From contig OX579635.1 of assembly GCA_951230915.1 (NCBI GenBank), positions 8,928,001-8,992,000 of the forward strand: a stretch of DNA of 64,000 nt, read 5' to 3'. The translations under genes and the position numbers were made by a program. The notes beneath the pieces are model-generated. The model did not search any database, had not been told where the DNA came from, and worked only from the letters and a program-made list of their open reading frames with translations. How positions within the stretch are numbered: position 1 is the stretch's first letter; each line of letters begins with the position of its first letter. Below are positions 22,620-34,320 of the stretch, piece after piece. Source of the stretch: Antitrichia curtipendula (Eukaryota; Streptophyta; Bryopsida; Hypnales; Leucodontaceae).

Positions 22620-24492
22620 CACTTCCTTCTCTCACTTGAGAATGGAAATTAGCTCATTTCAAATTTAACTCATTTAAACTCTAACTTTCACATTTAGTTA
22701 TGCCACAAAATCTTGCTTACAAATATTGTGATACTATGTAAAGGGCTCTAAACCACCTTTCATAACTTCAAGTAATTTTTTCATGTAGCTTTTATGTAAA
22801 ATACTATTCTAGCATAGTATTGCAAAATTTCATAAAATTTTGTGCATTTTCAACACTAAGAGTAGAACTCATTTTGGAGAGAATTTTTTTTCTTTCAAAT
22901 ATGAATTATTTGAAACATCAATGCCAATTTTTTGGAGAATTTTTTTTAATTGTATAGGATGAAAAATAATTTTTAGAAATAATTCTATTATTAGCAATAC
23001 TAAGACTTGTTTTCTAGAAAAAAATTGAATATTTGGCAGAAAATTGGTGACCTTATCCTTGACTCACAATACTTAAATTTGTTAACTATTTCAAAAAATT
23101 GTTCAATAAGTTGACTCCTAATTGATGTATGTTTTTATTATAAATTTTTATAATTTAAATAAAAATCTTAATATGATTTCATTTTTCCAAATTCTTGATT
23201 TTTACAAAGTCTAAGGATCACAAAAGTGGTGATTTCATGCAATAGGTCATGAATCCATGAAAGAGAAACACTACATATACAAATTTTCTTACAAAAAAAT
23301 AATTTCCATATGAATCAATTGCAATAAAATACAATACTAAAGCAACCACATCTAAAATTGTCCTACTAAGCTCTATTGCGTTGAGGGTTAAGTAATAGAA
23401 ATTGAAGAATAGTTGTTTTTTACACTAACAAATATTTATGAAGCAACTAAAAAATAACTAGGCAAACCTTGCAACAATAGTGAACTTATTATAAAATCTT
23501 AAAAGAGAAGGCTATAGGTTGTTATTAATAGAACTTAGGTCAATCCAAAATCTATCTTATAGACACTAAGAAAGATATCCTCATTGTCAAATATTGTTAA
23601 AAGGAGACATAAAATTTAAATAAATTTCGTTACAAAGCCAAAATCTCTTGACATTGGCACAAATGAACCCATTCACTATTAAAAATGGCCATAAACTCTA
23701 CAAGCATTGTAAAATTTTGGATATTCACTTATTTATTTTTCGTTCAAAAGTAAGGGATGCCATTCAAAAAGGGATGCCATTCAAAAAGGGATGCCATTCA
23801 AAAAGGGATGATGTCAAATTTGACTACCTTAACCCTTAACAATCATTTACATTGTAAATCCCCCAAACATTAAAAATGGTCACATTTGATAGGAAAAATG
23901 CCCAAAATGCCTAGCATTAAAAAGCACTAGACAATGTTTGCATTTGGATCAAGATTTTTGGATACAAAAAATTGCAAAAATAACAATTATAACTATAAAA
24001 ACACAATTTCACATACACATTACAAAAAATAAAAAAATTCAATTCAATTTCTTCACCATTGTGAAGCTCACATGATCAAAGTAGAAAATCCTCTTTTTCT
24101 TGATGTCCACATGTTTATCTCAACTTCAAAACTCAAAGAAAATTAGAGGATATGAAATTCAACCTCCATCTACATGAACACATATAAGAAATTGAGTCAC
24201 TAAGCAATAAACAAGGCAAAGACTTTCCTCGCAATAAATAGCATGTGTTTCATTTTCTACACAATTTATAACATTTGTATGAACAATCCTATGCAGATAA
24301 TTGAGCTAATTGTAAGGTTCAAACTTTAACCCTGAAAGGACAAGATCCGTCACCCAAATACTAAGAATGATCCAGATATTGGATGAACAGACTCATACTT
24401 TTATTTCCCCAGGAACCCTAAAAGTCATTCCTTGAAAACTTTTTGGGTTACCCACAGTATTACAGATTCACGGAGTTAGAAGGGGATTAAAA
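22620..24492. other. AT-rich intergenic region
   Basis: No gene seen. It includes a short 17-bp tandem repeat (listed separately). The 22280-22600 stretch immediately 5' of the HMG start is GC-richer and is the likely promoter/5' UTR of that gene. Confidence 0.5.
23754..23810. repeat. 17-bp tandem repeat, about 3.4 units
   Basis: Three perfect consecutive copies of GGGATGCCATTCAAAAA followed by a partial fourth (GGGATG). Perfect identity implies recent slippage. Confidence 0.9.
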
Positions 24493-27400
24493 TTATGAGC
24501 CTGGATTCAACTTAAATTTCGGCTGAATTCCGAATGCAAAGAATAGAGCTGCGACCACCAAAAGCGCCATTGCCAGCAGAAGGCCGTAAAACAATGTGTT
24601 CTCGGTGCGCTTCTGTAGTTCAATTTGCCGAAATGGTATGTCCGACCAGAGTTGCTGGTAAGAAACTCTGTAACCAAACAAACAGATCCCCACTTACTCA
24701 ATAGACAAATTAGAGAGACAATTGTACCCAGCATGGTCTATGAAAACCAGAACATACACGCACTAAAGTAAGGCAAACAGTTGAGGGATTTTGTTGACCA
24801 AGGAAGCTATACTTACGGTCTGAAAATCTTTGGAGCCAATTTATGGAGGGAGGTGAGCATCATCATTTGTAAGCTGGGAAAAAAACCAAGCGGGAACAAT
24901 TCTCGGGTCGTGTTCATTCTAACAATCGCATGAGCATCCTCCAGCCGTCGTTTTGAAAACTCCATTGCAACTTTTTCATAATTGATACCTCCGTTCCCTG
25001 TCCAACAGATACAGTATCATTCTTAGAAGAATTCAGGCATCACAAGCATGAGAAGCTTGACTGGGAATACATTGATCCTGTAATTTATGTGACCGAAGAA
25101 AATGCAAATGTCAAGCCAGCACGAGAGACGGACACTGAAACCTATGGGAACATTCATTGTATCAATCTAACGAGGTTAAAGCGTTCAAGCTGTAGGTACC
25201 GCTAATAAATTCTCCAAGGATTTGGTCCAGATGTAGGCAATCCTCAAGAGCCACGTTGCATCCCGTGCCATATGACGGAAGCTGAAGAAAACAGAGTCAG
25301 TTGACAGAACCCCACTCTCAAAGCATCGGCTTAACACACAATACACGTCACTCTCGGTTTAGACAGGGCTGCTACATTATGCATTATTCACCGATGTATC
25401 GTGTAAGAGAAGATGCAAAATATAATTTATTTTGGTACTCACCATGGCATGTGCAGCGTCACCGATTACAAGACAGTTCCCATGGTGAAAACGAGAGAGG
25501 GTGACGGCCCCTCCAAATGATATTGCTGGCTGCTTCAGAAAGTCTTCACAAAAATTGGGGTTTTCTTCCAGAAGAAGGTCCAACAATTCTGGTGCGTTTT
25601 GCCTGGTTCATCACCCATTACCAATGTCAATGAAACTGAATTTAGCTAATGGTCTGTGTGAGGCTAATTGTAAAAGCCAATACTCACAAACAGTCATTTG
25701 CTCCAACGGCAAAGAAGATCTTCACTCGTAGTGATATACACAAGGGGCCAACCATACCGACTCCTTCGGCAGACCTTAATTTGAGGCACTGATATCAATT
25801 TAGTAAACTTCTATGACCCGACATAAATACGAACATACAATGATTAAAATCTGGAAGATGGTACGATATTTGGCAAGGACGCTTATACGATAGAGCTTGA
25901 GACACACTGACCTGAACAGAAGTTCTACCTCGTGTGCAGAGGATGCATCCATGAGCTGCTTATTCTTGGAGCCACCCCAAAAACTGCCGTCAGCCATTCC
26001 TGTCGCGAGTACATTGATCACAGGCCATGCCTGCACCCACAACTCATGTAATAGTTGGTAATAGTACTCTCTCGTGGGTGGCATTGGCCGTTAGTACATG
26101 ACGCGGTTGACGTACTGGCCCATACATTAACCACGAAAAATGTGCATACATACTCGCAAAGCTCATGCGACACAATACCTGAACTCGGTTGCGATCTTCA
26201 TAAACGGGAGACTTCTTTGCTATCTCAGGTCTCACATAGAAAGACTTGTATGACTCACCGCTGGGTTGGAAGTCCAATGTCAGAGGTTTCAAATTCCTGA
26301 AGGACACATTAATATGTTAAGGTTTACTAGTACGCTCGTGAACGTCCAAGAGCGACAAATCACAAAAGAACGATTGATTGCAAAGCTAAAGATCGCCTCG
26401 TGTCTCTTATGTCTTACATACTTTTGGGGGGAAGGTGCTCCAAAATTGTCTAATTTCATCATCTCTGCTCGAACTGTACTTTTGACGCCGTCCGCACCCA
26501 CCAAGAAGTCATATTTGACTTCCACCGACTCCGGCTTTGGAGAAAAGAAATCCTCCGAGCTCAGTCTGAAGGAGGCAGTATTCGTAGTTGCGTCGACTGA
26601 CTTAAGTTCGTACTCGAAATAGGTCGTCAAGTTTGGAAGCCTGGAGTGGCAGAAACATTCAGGCAAGTAAGAGGCTATGATGCTTCACATTTGGTCTCGA
26701 TTGCTCCAAAATACATGAAAATAGTTCGGAACAAGAAGAGACCAATTTATGGGCTAAAGATTCAAGCCAGAGTAATGTAGTAGAAACTAGGATCGGTTCT
26801 ACCTGTCATGGAGAGATTGTTGCAACCATGCAACCAGCGCATTCCGACTAACACCAAAGCTCAATAGTCCTGGCTCGTTAGAATAGTTGAATTTCCTCTG
26901 CATCCCACGTCAATTCCAAAACAGAATCACACATATATTAAACGAACTTGTAAGCATTCGTCAGCATGTAAGGAAGAATAAATACATACGACACACAACC
27001 AGCTGATATTACCAGGAGTTGAGACATTGCCAGCAGGTTTAGGATGCCCAGTTAGCCATTGGTTATTAGAAGCCAGTACCTTTTTTCCATTTGGCTGGTG
27101 CATGCAGCTGCCGAACAGCTGATTGAGAAGACCAGGAGGCACCTTCAATCCTGCACCTTCGAAGGCCTTCATAGCTCTTGACGTAAGCAAGATGGTGTAC
27201 GATCGTGAATCCCCCCGGGCGTAAACTTGTTGCCCGCTTCCATCCCCCTCTGCCAGTGCTTCAAAATCAACTTGTAAGTTTCCATCGCAGCGTGCCATAC
27301 CATACGAAGACACAGAAAAGCAACTAATGACAATATGGCATCGAGCAACACAACCTGCAGTCTATATCACATTGGATCTACATTGATTTCCCCAATTTCA

Positions 27401-28065
27401 CTTGGTAGCAGAATTCCTTCACTTTGCTTAAAAACACAGAAATACCCTGTCAAAGCCTATGGACAAATTGCTCGAGCGTGGAACAAAGAACTCAGAAGCA
27501 ATGCATATTGTTTCGTATTCTGTATAAAGGGAAATGTCATATAGTGTACCAGGCTGAAGGGGAGGAGTGCCAGGACGTTTTTCGAACAGATGCACGGAGA
27601 AGCCTCGACGGAGAAGATAGTGAGCCAGCAAACATCCTGCTGGGCCCGCTCCAACCACCACCACTTCTCCTAGTGTTTGCTAATAAGGCATTGCAACAAA
27701 CAAATCAAGTGAGGACTAGGGTTTGGGAATCAAGATAACGGATGTCATAAGGATTGATTCCTTCACATACAGTGTTCAAAGTTCCGAAACTAATTAAGCA
27801 TTTCAATATTCGAGCCAAAGCCTGAGTTTGAGCTTACAGATGAGGGCTGCGTGTCTGAGAAGTTTTCCATTTGAACCGAAGCAGGAGGAGCCGCCTTGGC
27901 GACAATTCGCGACTGATAACAATCACAAGTCTTTGAAGTAACAGAGCTTCCGGGCCTGAAAATTAGTTTACTAAAGCGTACTGAATTTTGGTATTCCAGA
28001 AGGTCACACGACAAGGGACTGAGCTTGGGCAACTTGTGAAACCCCACAGGCACGTGACTTAGCAT
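24493..28065 (-). CDS. FAD-dependent monooxygenase, kynurenine 3-monooxygenase-like (11 exons, 595 aa)
   Basis: Exons on the minus strand: 28065-27838, 27679-27550, 27270-26990, 26897-26803, 26640-26422, 26296-26179, 26030-25912, 25602-25443, 25281-25200, 24997-24817, 24667-24493. Phases close to 1788 nt. The dinucleotide-binding motif VVVVGAGPAG (G86, G88, G91), the DG motif FLVGADGVKST (D295, G296) and the GD motif CLVIGDAAHAM (G444, D445) define a class A flavoprotein hydroxylase. The C-terminal hydrophobic stretch FYGLLLAMALLVVAALFF (about 563-580) is a membrane anchor like that of kynurenine 3-monooxygenases, which hydroxylate kynurenine using NADPH and O2. The first about 75 residues are Ser/Arg/Lys-containing with few acids, so a plastid or mitochondrial transit peptide is possible. 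The edges of exons 2-4 are the least certain. Substrate is inferred from family resemblance only. Confidence 0.85.
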
Positions 28066-28985
28066 TTCACACGATTACAAAAACTCAGTCCACTATGTTC
28101 GGATTCCGCCAACCATAGGAACTTCGATCTTGGCTCCTGCAGCTCAAGAGAGTAGAATCCATCAACTCTCCAGGATAGTTTCAACAGAGATTACAGGTAC
28201 TTGCTCCGTGAACAAAATACTGATGTTGACTCTCTCCTGTTGAACATGACCCATCTCCTCGATAAGCGAGGATCTTCCAGTAATTTCAGAAGAGGAACTT
28301 CTTTTTCCAGTATAGTCGGCTGACAAAGACGATGACAATGCAATCGACTAAAGCTCCACGACATTGTTCTAATTCCTCAACTCGCAAATGCACGTCACCA
28401 ACAACTAGTTCAAATTCCATCGCTCACAGTACAATTCCTCCACAACCACGTCAACGGTGCACTATTTTCTGAAGAATACAAAAATCGACAAACTCAATGG
28501 CACCATTCCAAAGACACAATCCTTGTACCAAAAACAATCTCCAATTCTAGTCCCAAATAAATCCCACCCCCAAAGAAGAACTCACAAGCGCCGGAAAGGT
28601 CAGAAACACCAAGCAGTTCAAGAGGTCAGATTTCTAATTCCTCAACCAATCAATCAAATCTCAACAAATAAATCTCCACAATTCCATCACCGACATGAAA
28701 ATTCACAGAAATCAGCAAACACTCAATTCCAACGAAACTCCATCCGAAAGAAAACCTCCGCCGCAATAAATGTGAGATCTAAGAGAAACTCACAATCGCC
28801 GGAAGCTCCACAACACGAGACAATTCAAGATTTGTTCAGAGAGGGTGACGGAGAGCGCCGCTTCAAGGTTGTAGATTGCAATCGAGCTGCAACTGAGATG
28901 CACATAGCGAAATTAAAGTTATGATAAGTTTATTACGTAAACTTGGTTCGTAAGCCTCTGAGAAAACTAAGATTTCCGAGGAGCG
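28066..28985. other. 5' flank of the monooxygenase gene
   Basis: Moderately AT-rich region upstream of the minus-strand monooxygenase start. It holds a diverged direct repeat (ACTCACAAGCGCCGGAA at about 28579 and ACTCACAATCGCCGGAA at about 28788). The long plus-strand open frame here (28457-28924) is Gln/Lys/Asn-rich without recognisable domains. I read it as promoter/5' UTR sequence, not a gene. Confidence 0.45.
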
Positions 28986-29340
28986 ATGGGAACATTGACA
29001 CATTCAATAAGCTGGCGGCATGGCGCCTCCGCATCCACTCGTACACCCCACCCACATGCGGGGGTTTCTGCCCCCCCACCCGCCAATCCGCCTGGCCAGG
29101 TGGCGCGGGCTGAGTGGGGGCCCGGACTGGAGTGGGGGCACTGCACTCCAGTCCAACACAGTGCAGTCCCCCCACTCCATTTTTTACCTTTTTCCACCTT
29201 TTCAGTACCATTTTTTCCTATAGGCGTGGTGCTAGGCCATAAAATTTGGTGCAATTTTGAAGTCCCCTCACTCCAGCCCGGCCAGGGGGATCCTGCCACG
29301 CCTTGCCGCGCCCTGCCAAGGTAGGTGAAATCCACAAGGG
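28986..29340. other. GC-rich, C-run-rich segment
   Basis: A sharp local GC increase with many CCCC/GGGG runs. It contains a small inverted repeat, GGACTGGAGTG (29124-29134) against CACTCCAGTCC (29144-29154). Overlapping open frames on both strands follow from the skewed composition. A compositionally similar fragment occurs at about 30229-30480. Probably repeat-derived; family unknown. Confidence 0.5.
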
Positions 29341-29354
29341 GGGTTCTTTTAATT

Positions 29355-29590
29355 GGTCGGGGTGAATTGACCCCTTGCTCGTCCCCCCTGGGAAAACCCT
29401 GAAATTTTTTATTTTCCACACATGATTTTTTTTGCAAATTCTGAATTTGTATTTGCAATCAGAGGCCCCAAATTAGTTGTTAGTGCTTTAGAAAATAGAT
29501 TTTACACGGCACAAAATAAGGGACTTTTTAATATATGCACCCCTGGATGGACTTTGGCAAGACGAGCGAGGGGGACAATTCACCCCGGCC
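29355..29590. mobile_element. hAT-type MITE, copy 1 (236 bp)
   Basis: Termini GGTCGGGGTGAATTG and (inverted) GGCCGGGGTGAATTG are flanked by a perfect 8-bp direct duplication TTTTAATT (29347-29354 and 29591-29598). An 8-bp duplication is the hAT hallmark. The interior has GAAATTTTTTATTTTCCA and GCAATCAGAGGCCCCAAATT, shared with copies at 29931 and 48534. Too short to code. Confidence 0.85.
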
Positions 29591-29930
29591 TTTTAATTCT
29601 ACCTACGTTTTAGGATTGAAGCATTCAAGTTATACATGGAATCACACCTTCTTGGTGTTCTTTTATTTTAAATTTGTTTTTTGTTTTTTAGGATCCTCAA
29701 TTGTCTTTTAGTTATTTATTAATTCTATTTTTGTTGATTGCAAGATACCTCATATGCACTTTAGTTGTGACAAAACTGAATTAAGCTAAGTTCAAATCAT
29801 ATAAAAATTCTTTAAAAACATTCACCTTCCTTGCAAACTCTTTCAAAAAAATGAACGTATTTGAAACAAAATGTTTTCAATCTAAACACAACAAAAAACC
29901 AAACAATAGGTGGGTCGAGCACCTGCCCTG

Positions 29931-30170
29931 TCCTGAGCTAGGGAGGATTGACCCCTATATTGCCCTGTGATTTATCCCTGCAAAAAACACTGAAATTTTT
30001 TATTTGCTACATATGATAAAATTTTCAAATTTTGAACTCATATCTGCAATCAAAGGCCCCATATTCGCTAGCAAACATGAAGAAATACAAAATTTAAGCG
30101 GCACAAAATAGGGGGTAATTTTTACATTTATCTTTGATGGGACAATACAAGGGTCAATCCTCCCTAGCCC
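29931..30170. mobile_element. hAT-type MITE, copy 2 (240 bp, diverged)
   Basis: Inverted ends contain GCTAGGGAGGATTGACCC on both sides. Flanks CTGCCCTG (29923-29930) and CTGCCCTA (30171-30178) look like an 8-bp duplication with one mismatch. The interior GAAATTTTTTATTTGCTACA and CTGCAATCAAAGGCCCCATA parallels copy 1, so it is an older or different subfamily member. Confidence 0.65.
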
Positions 30171-30228
30171 CTGCCCTAGAGCTACAAAGAGGAGGCTATT
30201 AATTAATCGGAACTCGCAGTTTCACCCC

Positions 30229-31059
30229 CACACTCACCAGTAATCCAGCACCTTATCTTTTTCCATTTGAGGGGGTAAAAGTGCAGTGCCGCGACCCCTA
30301 GTGGTGGTCAAGTCCACGAGGGTTGGTTCCGCCAGTCCGCCAAGTGGAGCATGGCAAAAAACGCTTGCACCCGCCAAATTGGGAGGCATGTGCGTAGGAT
30401 GGTAGTGTACATGTGCACCTAGCCGTGGAGCTCCCATTTTTCATCCATCCATTTCATCCATCACCCACCTTATCCTCACACTCACCATGTGGATGATATT
30501 TTTTTAGCAAATCATGTTCTGAAAGTTGATTCCAGTGATCCTTAAATTGGCTAAAATTAGCTGAGTTTCTACCCAAAAAATCCTTGCGCTCCTAGTGCAT
30601 TGTAAAAAAGGACCTTTAATAAAAATATTTTAGCCAAAACTGCAACAATTGATAGCCAACAAATTGCAACAATTTGCAACTTCCTCCACCTTAGAATTAA
30701 CAACTATTTAGTCAGTTTCGTATTATAGTACTCCCAATAACCCTTCACAACTTGCAAAATCCTTTCTTTTCTATTTTTTTGATACTACTCAGTCTCAAGG
30801 TAGCTAAAGTCGATGCATGTTCATCTTGAGGGTATCATATTGCACTAAATTCATAAATTAGTTTTGGGATCAGTGGTTGGCTCTAACATTTGTTGTTGGT
30901 GTATGCTTGCATGATGCTAACTGAAACATGTCCCATGAAGTGAACCATGTAGTCTGAAAATGAAAAAATTATATCCTTTGGAATGCAATATCAATCTAGT
31001 CAGTTGAACAATGAAATTGCAAAAGTGAGAAAACCATTTAAAAACAACTAGAATAGAAC
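30229..31059. other. Intergenic region
   Basis: The first about 250 bp are GC-richer and resemble the composition of 28986-29340; the remainder is AT-rich. No gene recognised; the 67-codon minus-strand frame at 30234-30437 follows the GC-rich patch. Confidence 0.4.
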
Positions 31060-31790
31060 CTCGGCACCAAAAGGCTTTTTAGAGAGGCCAGAGGTTGAGA
31101 CTCTAAAAAAAAATTCAATTCTTTTTTGTCATGCCTTTATCACCCCCAAGAGGCTTAAAGGCCCCTTCAGGATTTTAGGGTTTGGAACTCTAAAATTATT
31201 TAATTAACTTTTTTTTTAACTTTTTACTGTCACTATTCCATCACACACACCATACATCTCTCTCGGTACCATGAGCCCCCCATAGAGGGTTCAGGAATTA
31301 AAACTCTCAAAAAATAAATTTAATTAACTTTAAAAAAAATTCCCTTTAAACAAGTCACCCCCAAACCCCTTCTTGGTACTGAGTGCCCCCATTGGGGAAT
31401 TTGGGATTTAGAACTATATAAAAATAATAATTATTTCTAAAAATAATAATAATTTTAAGAAAAAACAATTTTTTTCCTCAACTAGGTCACACACACACAC
31501 AAAAAAAACACCTTTGGATACTAAGAGACCCCCTTGGAGAATTTAGGATTGGGAATTTTCAAAAAAAAAAAAAATTCAATTGAAATGATTTTTTCAATTT
31601 TTTTCCCTCGACCGAGTGACCCCATAAACCCCTCTCAATATAGAGAGCCTCCTTGGGGGGTTGGAGTTTGAAACTCTGAAAACTGGAGGGGCATCACACA
31701 CACACGCCTTCCCCCTTTCGGTATTGAAAACTTGCCTTGGAAGACTTGAGATTTGGAACTCTCAAAATTGTTTCTCTTTTTTAAATTTAA
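31060..31790. repeat. Degenerate satellite-like array, about 100-150-bp units
   Basis: A recurring module CCCCCTTGG...GGTTTGGGATTTGGAACTCT..AAAA, followed by an A/T-rich spacer and CACACAC/CACCCCC, appears about seven times (near 31070, 31150, 31275, 31385, 31525, 31640, 31725). Units are diverged in length and sequence, as in an old tandem array. Related units reappear at 33690-33960 and 34258-34320. Confidence 0.6.
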
Positions 31791-32263
31791 AAATAAAAAA
31801 AAGGCTTTTTCTCTTACACCCCTTTAGAAGGGTATCATTCTATTCACTACTAAACATAACATTTTTTGTGTTAAAGCTTGTCTTTTGGATGCCAAGTGTA
31901 GACACTATCACACTTAAAAGAGCTATACCTTTTCTTTCCTATGCATTTTTTTTTTTTATAATTTGAGCCTTAAAGCACAAAGTCTATCAAGGTAAGAGTC
32001 TATGTAAGATGGTTCTTGCAACATTACAGAAATTATGTGGCGTTTGGAGGGTCACCATAAAATGACATGACAATTCTATTAACTTGAAATAACACTCCTG
32101 ACATTAGTAGCTGCAGCGCGATGTCAGCTGAGGTGACTTTTTGCTACAACAATTCCATTGTGGTTTGACATGTGGGATTGTTTGTTTGTTTTGTTTTTTA
32201 AACACTTGGATCATTGTCTCTACAATTTTTAATGTTACAAATAGTGTTTAAACTCAATTTTTT

Positions 32264-32348
32264 TTCAATGAAGTCAAATTAATTGGCTATTGAAGCTATT
32301 TGCCATTGGCAATTAGCTTCAATAGCCAATTAATTTGACTTCATTGAA
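32264..32348. repeat. Long near-perfect hairpin
   Basis: Two 41-nt arms (32264-32304 and 32308-32348) are complementary with one mismatch and a 3-nt loop; arms begin TTCAATGAAGTCAAATTAAT. It could be a foldback element end or a small-RNA-generating hairpin. Confidence 0.85.
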
Positions 32349-32358
32349 ACCAAAATGA

Positions 32359-32516
32359 ACTTAATTTGTGAGTTACAAGAAGAGAAGAGGAGGTCTTCAT
32401 GGAATTGGGCTTGTGGTAGAGTTCATTGTCAAATGAATGAAGATACATATCCCACATGGGTTGTGAGCTCTACCACAAGCCCAATTCCATAAAGATCTCT
32501 TATAACTCACAAATTG
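32359..32516. repeat. Foldback with 21-bp perfect core
   Basis: GGAATTGGGCTTGTGGTAGA (32401-32420) is matched by its complement at about 32469-32488. Imperfect pairing continues outward (AATTTGTGAGTTACAAGA against TATAACTCACAAATT). The loop is about 47 nt, giving the shape of a plant miRNA-precursor-like or MITE foldback. Confidence 0.75.
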
Positions 32517-32637
32517 TCAATGAAGTTAGTCCTTTGCACATCCACCCACCCCAAAAAATGTGGATGATGGTCATTAGATAATTTAGGGACATTTCTTTAT
32601 TTTGGCATGATTAGTGTTAAATACAAAGTGTTAAAAA

Positions 32638-32675
32638 ATCAGGGTTAAGGTACATCATAGTACCTTAACCTTGAT
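32638..32675. repeat. Short inverted repeat
   Basis: ATCAGGGTTAAGGTAC and its near-exact complement GTACCTTAACCTTGAT flank a 6-nt loop. It is the third hairpin in 400 bp. Confidence 0.8.
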
Positions 32676-33361
32676 TCATTAGTCCTTTCTTTTCACATTT
32701 TAAATCATTGCCAAGATCTGACAATGGAACTTCAGGTGGGCGTAAATAAGGGGAAAAAACCATGTGTCAAGGTAAAAAAAAACTAAACTGTGGGGTCCTT
32801 GGAGGGCTATGAAGTGGCCTTCCGGAGGCCCAAAATTTCTTCAATGAAAGTCTTGCAAGCCTTATATTCTATGTGTATTTTTTCTACAATATTTTTTTTT
32901 CAAAAATGATAACATAGATTCTATATATTTTGAAACATCATAGGAAAAAACACAGATCATACTATCAATAAAAGTTTCTCCAATGAATTTGGTTGCAACT
33001 ATTGCGTTGCAAAGCAGCCATACTTTTCCTCTTGCCAAGAAACACCACATACCAAGCTTTGGAATAGGGCAAAAAGTTTTGTTAAAAAAAACTATTGTTC
33101 CTTGCTAGATTCAGTCCGACCTTTGCGGCCGTCTAAGTGAAACTTAGTATTGTGATTTCTTGGTCGATCAGTGAATTAGGATAACATGCACAACCTATTG
33201 ATACTAATCCGACAAGAAACATTGATAAGCCAGCTCTTATGAATTATAGGGATTCAGGTTTATTTAAAAGTTGAAGCTTTCTTTGAACCACGTTAATAAG
33301 GTGCTTAGAGCCTGTAACCATCCTAATATAGAATCATTGTCAAGATTTTACTAGAAAGACC

Positions 33362-33517
33362 TATACTTAAAACACCCCTTTCTCTTAAATATCTTGTAAG
33401 ATTTTACTAGAAAGACACAAATATCTTGTAAATTCTTACTGAAAATCTCCTAAAAAGGTCATTACTTAAAATTTTATCTCTAGGACTATACTTAAAACAC
33501 CCCTTTCTCTTGTAGTG
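33362..33517. mobile_element. Degraded CACTA-type MITE relative
   Basis: The right end CTTTCTCTTGTAGTG (33503-33517) is preceded by GGACTATACTTAAAACACCC, identical to the right end of the palindromic MITE at 39615-39846. The left part carries an internal second copy of CTTAAAACACCCCTTTCTCTT (from 33369) but lacks an intact CACTA terminus. An old or rearranged copy. Confidence 0.6.
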
Positions 33518-33669
33518 ATTTAACCAGGGAATCACATCTTTGGAAATCACAATTAGCTTCTAATTATGATTTTATGTACATATACTTTGTCACCATATTA
33601 TTGAATCATAATATGTGACCTATTCTAAGTCAAGGAATTGGCACTTAGCTAAGAAAGTAGGGGGGAAAA

Positions 33670-34320
33670 AAAATTCCTTGACCATGTGACCTCCAAAACT
33701 CCTCTTGGTTTTTATAGCCCCCTTTAGTGGGTTTTGGATTTGGAACTCTCAAAACTCTCTTTTTTGGATTAATTTTTTTGTCACAAGTTTGTCACCTTAA
33801 GAAGCCCCTTGGAGGTGTCAAATTTAGCCTCCCTAAAAATTTCCAATTTTTATTTTATTTTATATTTTTGTGTGTATGCAATAATTTCATCACACTTCAA
33901 AATTGCACTTGACATTGAGAAGCCCCATAGAAGTTTGAGGGTTGGAACACTCTAGCGTGGTTCTATTTAATTGATAATAAGAGTTTTAAAATAAATATTT
34001 CCATAAGTTAGAGCCCTTGATGGCCTTAGATTGCTAAAGAATCATAAAACTTTCTAGAAAATTAATCAACTACTAAAGAACCATGATGAGATACATTTAT
34101 CAAAAATATGAATTTAAAAATGAATGGCTCCATTAGTTAGAACCTTGAGGCCCCTCTTGGCACCCAAAGGCCATAGATTGGTGAATAATTATAGAACTTT
34201 TAGCAAAACTTGAAACAAATTTGGCAAGACTTAAAAGAAAATTGCATGATCCTCACACACACCGGACCCCTCTCAATGCCGAGAGGCTCTTTGGAGGGCG
34301 TTGGATCTTGGAACTAAATG
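33670..34320. repeat. Outlying copies of the satellite-like module
   Basis: Units with CCCCCTTTAGTGGGTTTTGGATTTGGAACTCTC-like sequence (about 33715-33760) and related forms at about 33905-33955, 34150-34190 and 34258-34320 match the array at 31060-31790. They are interspersed with unique AT-rich DNA. Confidence 0.5.

Noticed and set aside
23754..23810. CRISPR-like array
   Set aside because: Repeats are contiguous without spacers and the context is a eukaryotic genome.
28457..28924. 155-codon plus-strand open frame
   Set aside because: Low-complexity Gln/Lys/Asn-rich translation with no motif, lying in the likely promoter/5' UTR of the opposite-strand monooxygenase.
28967..29458. 163-codon minus-strand frame in the GC-rich patch
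   Set aside because: Produced by skewed composition and running into a MITE; repetitive Pro/Gly/Trp translation without domain.
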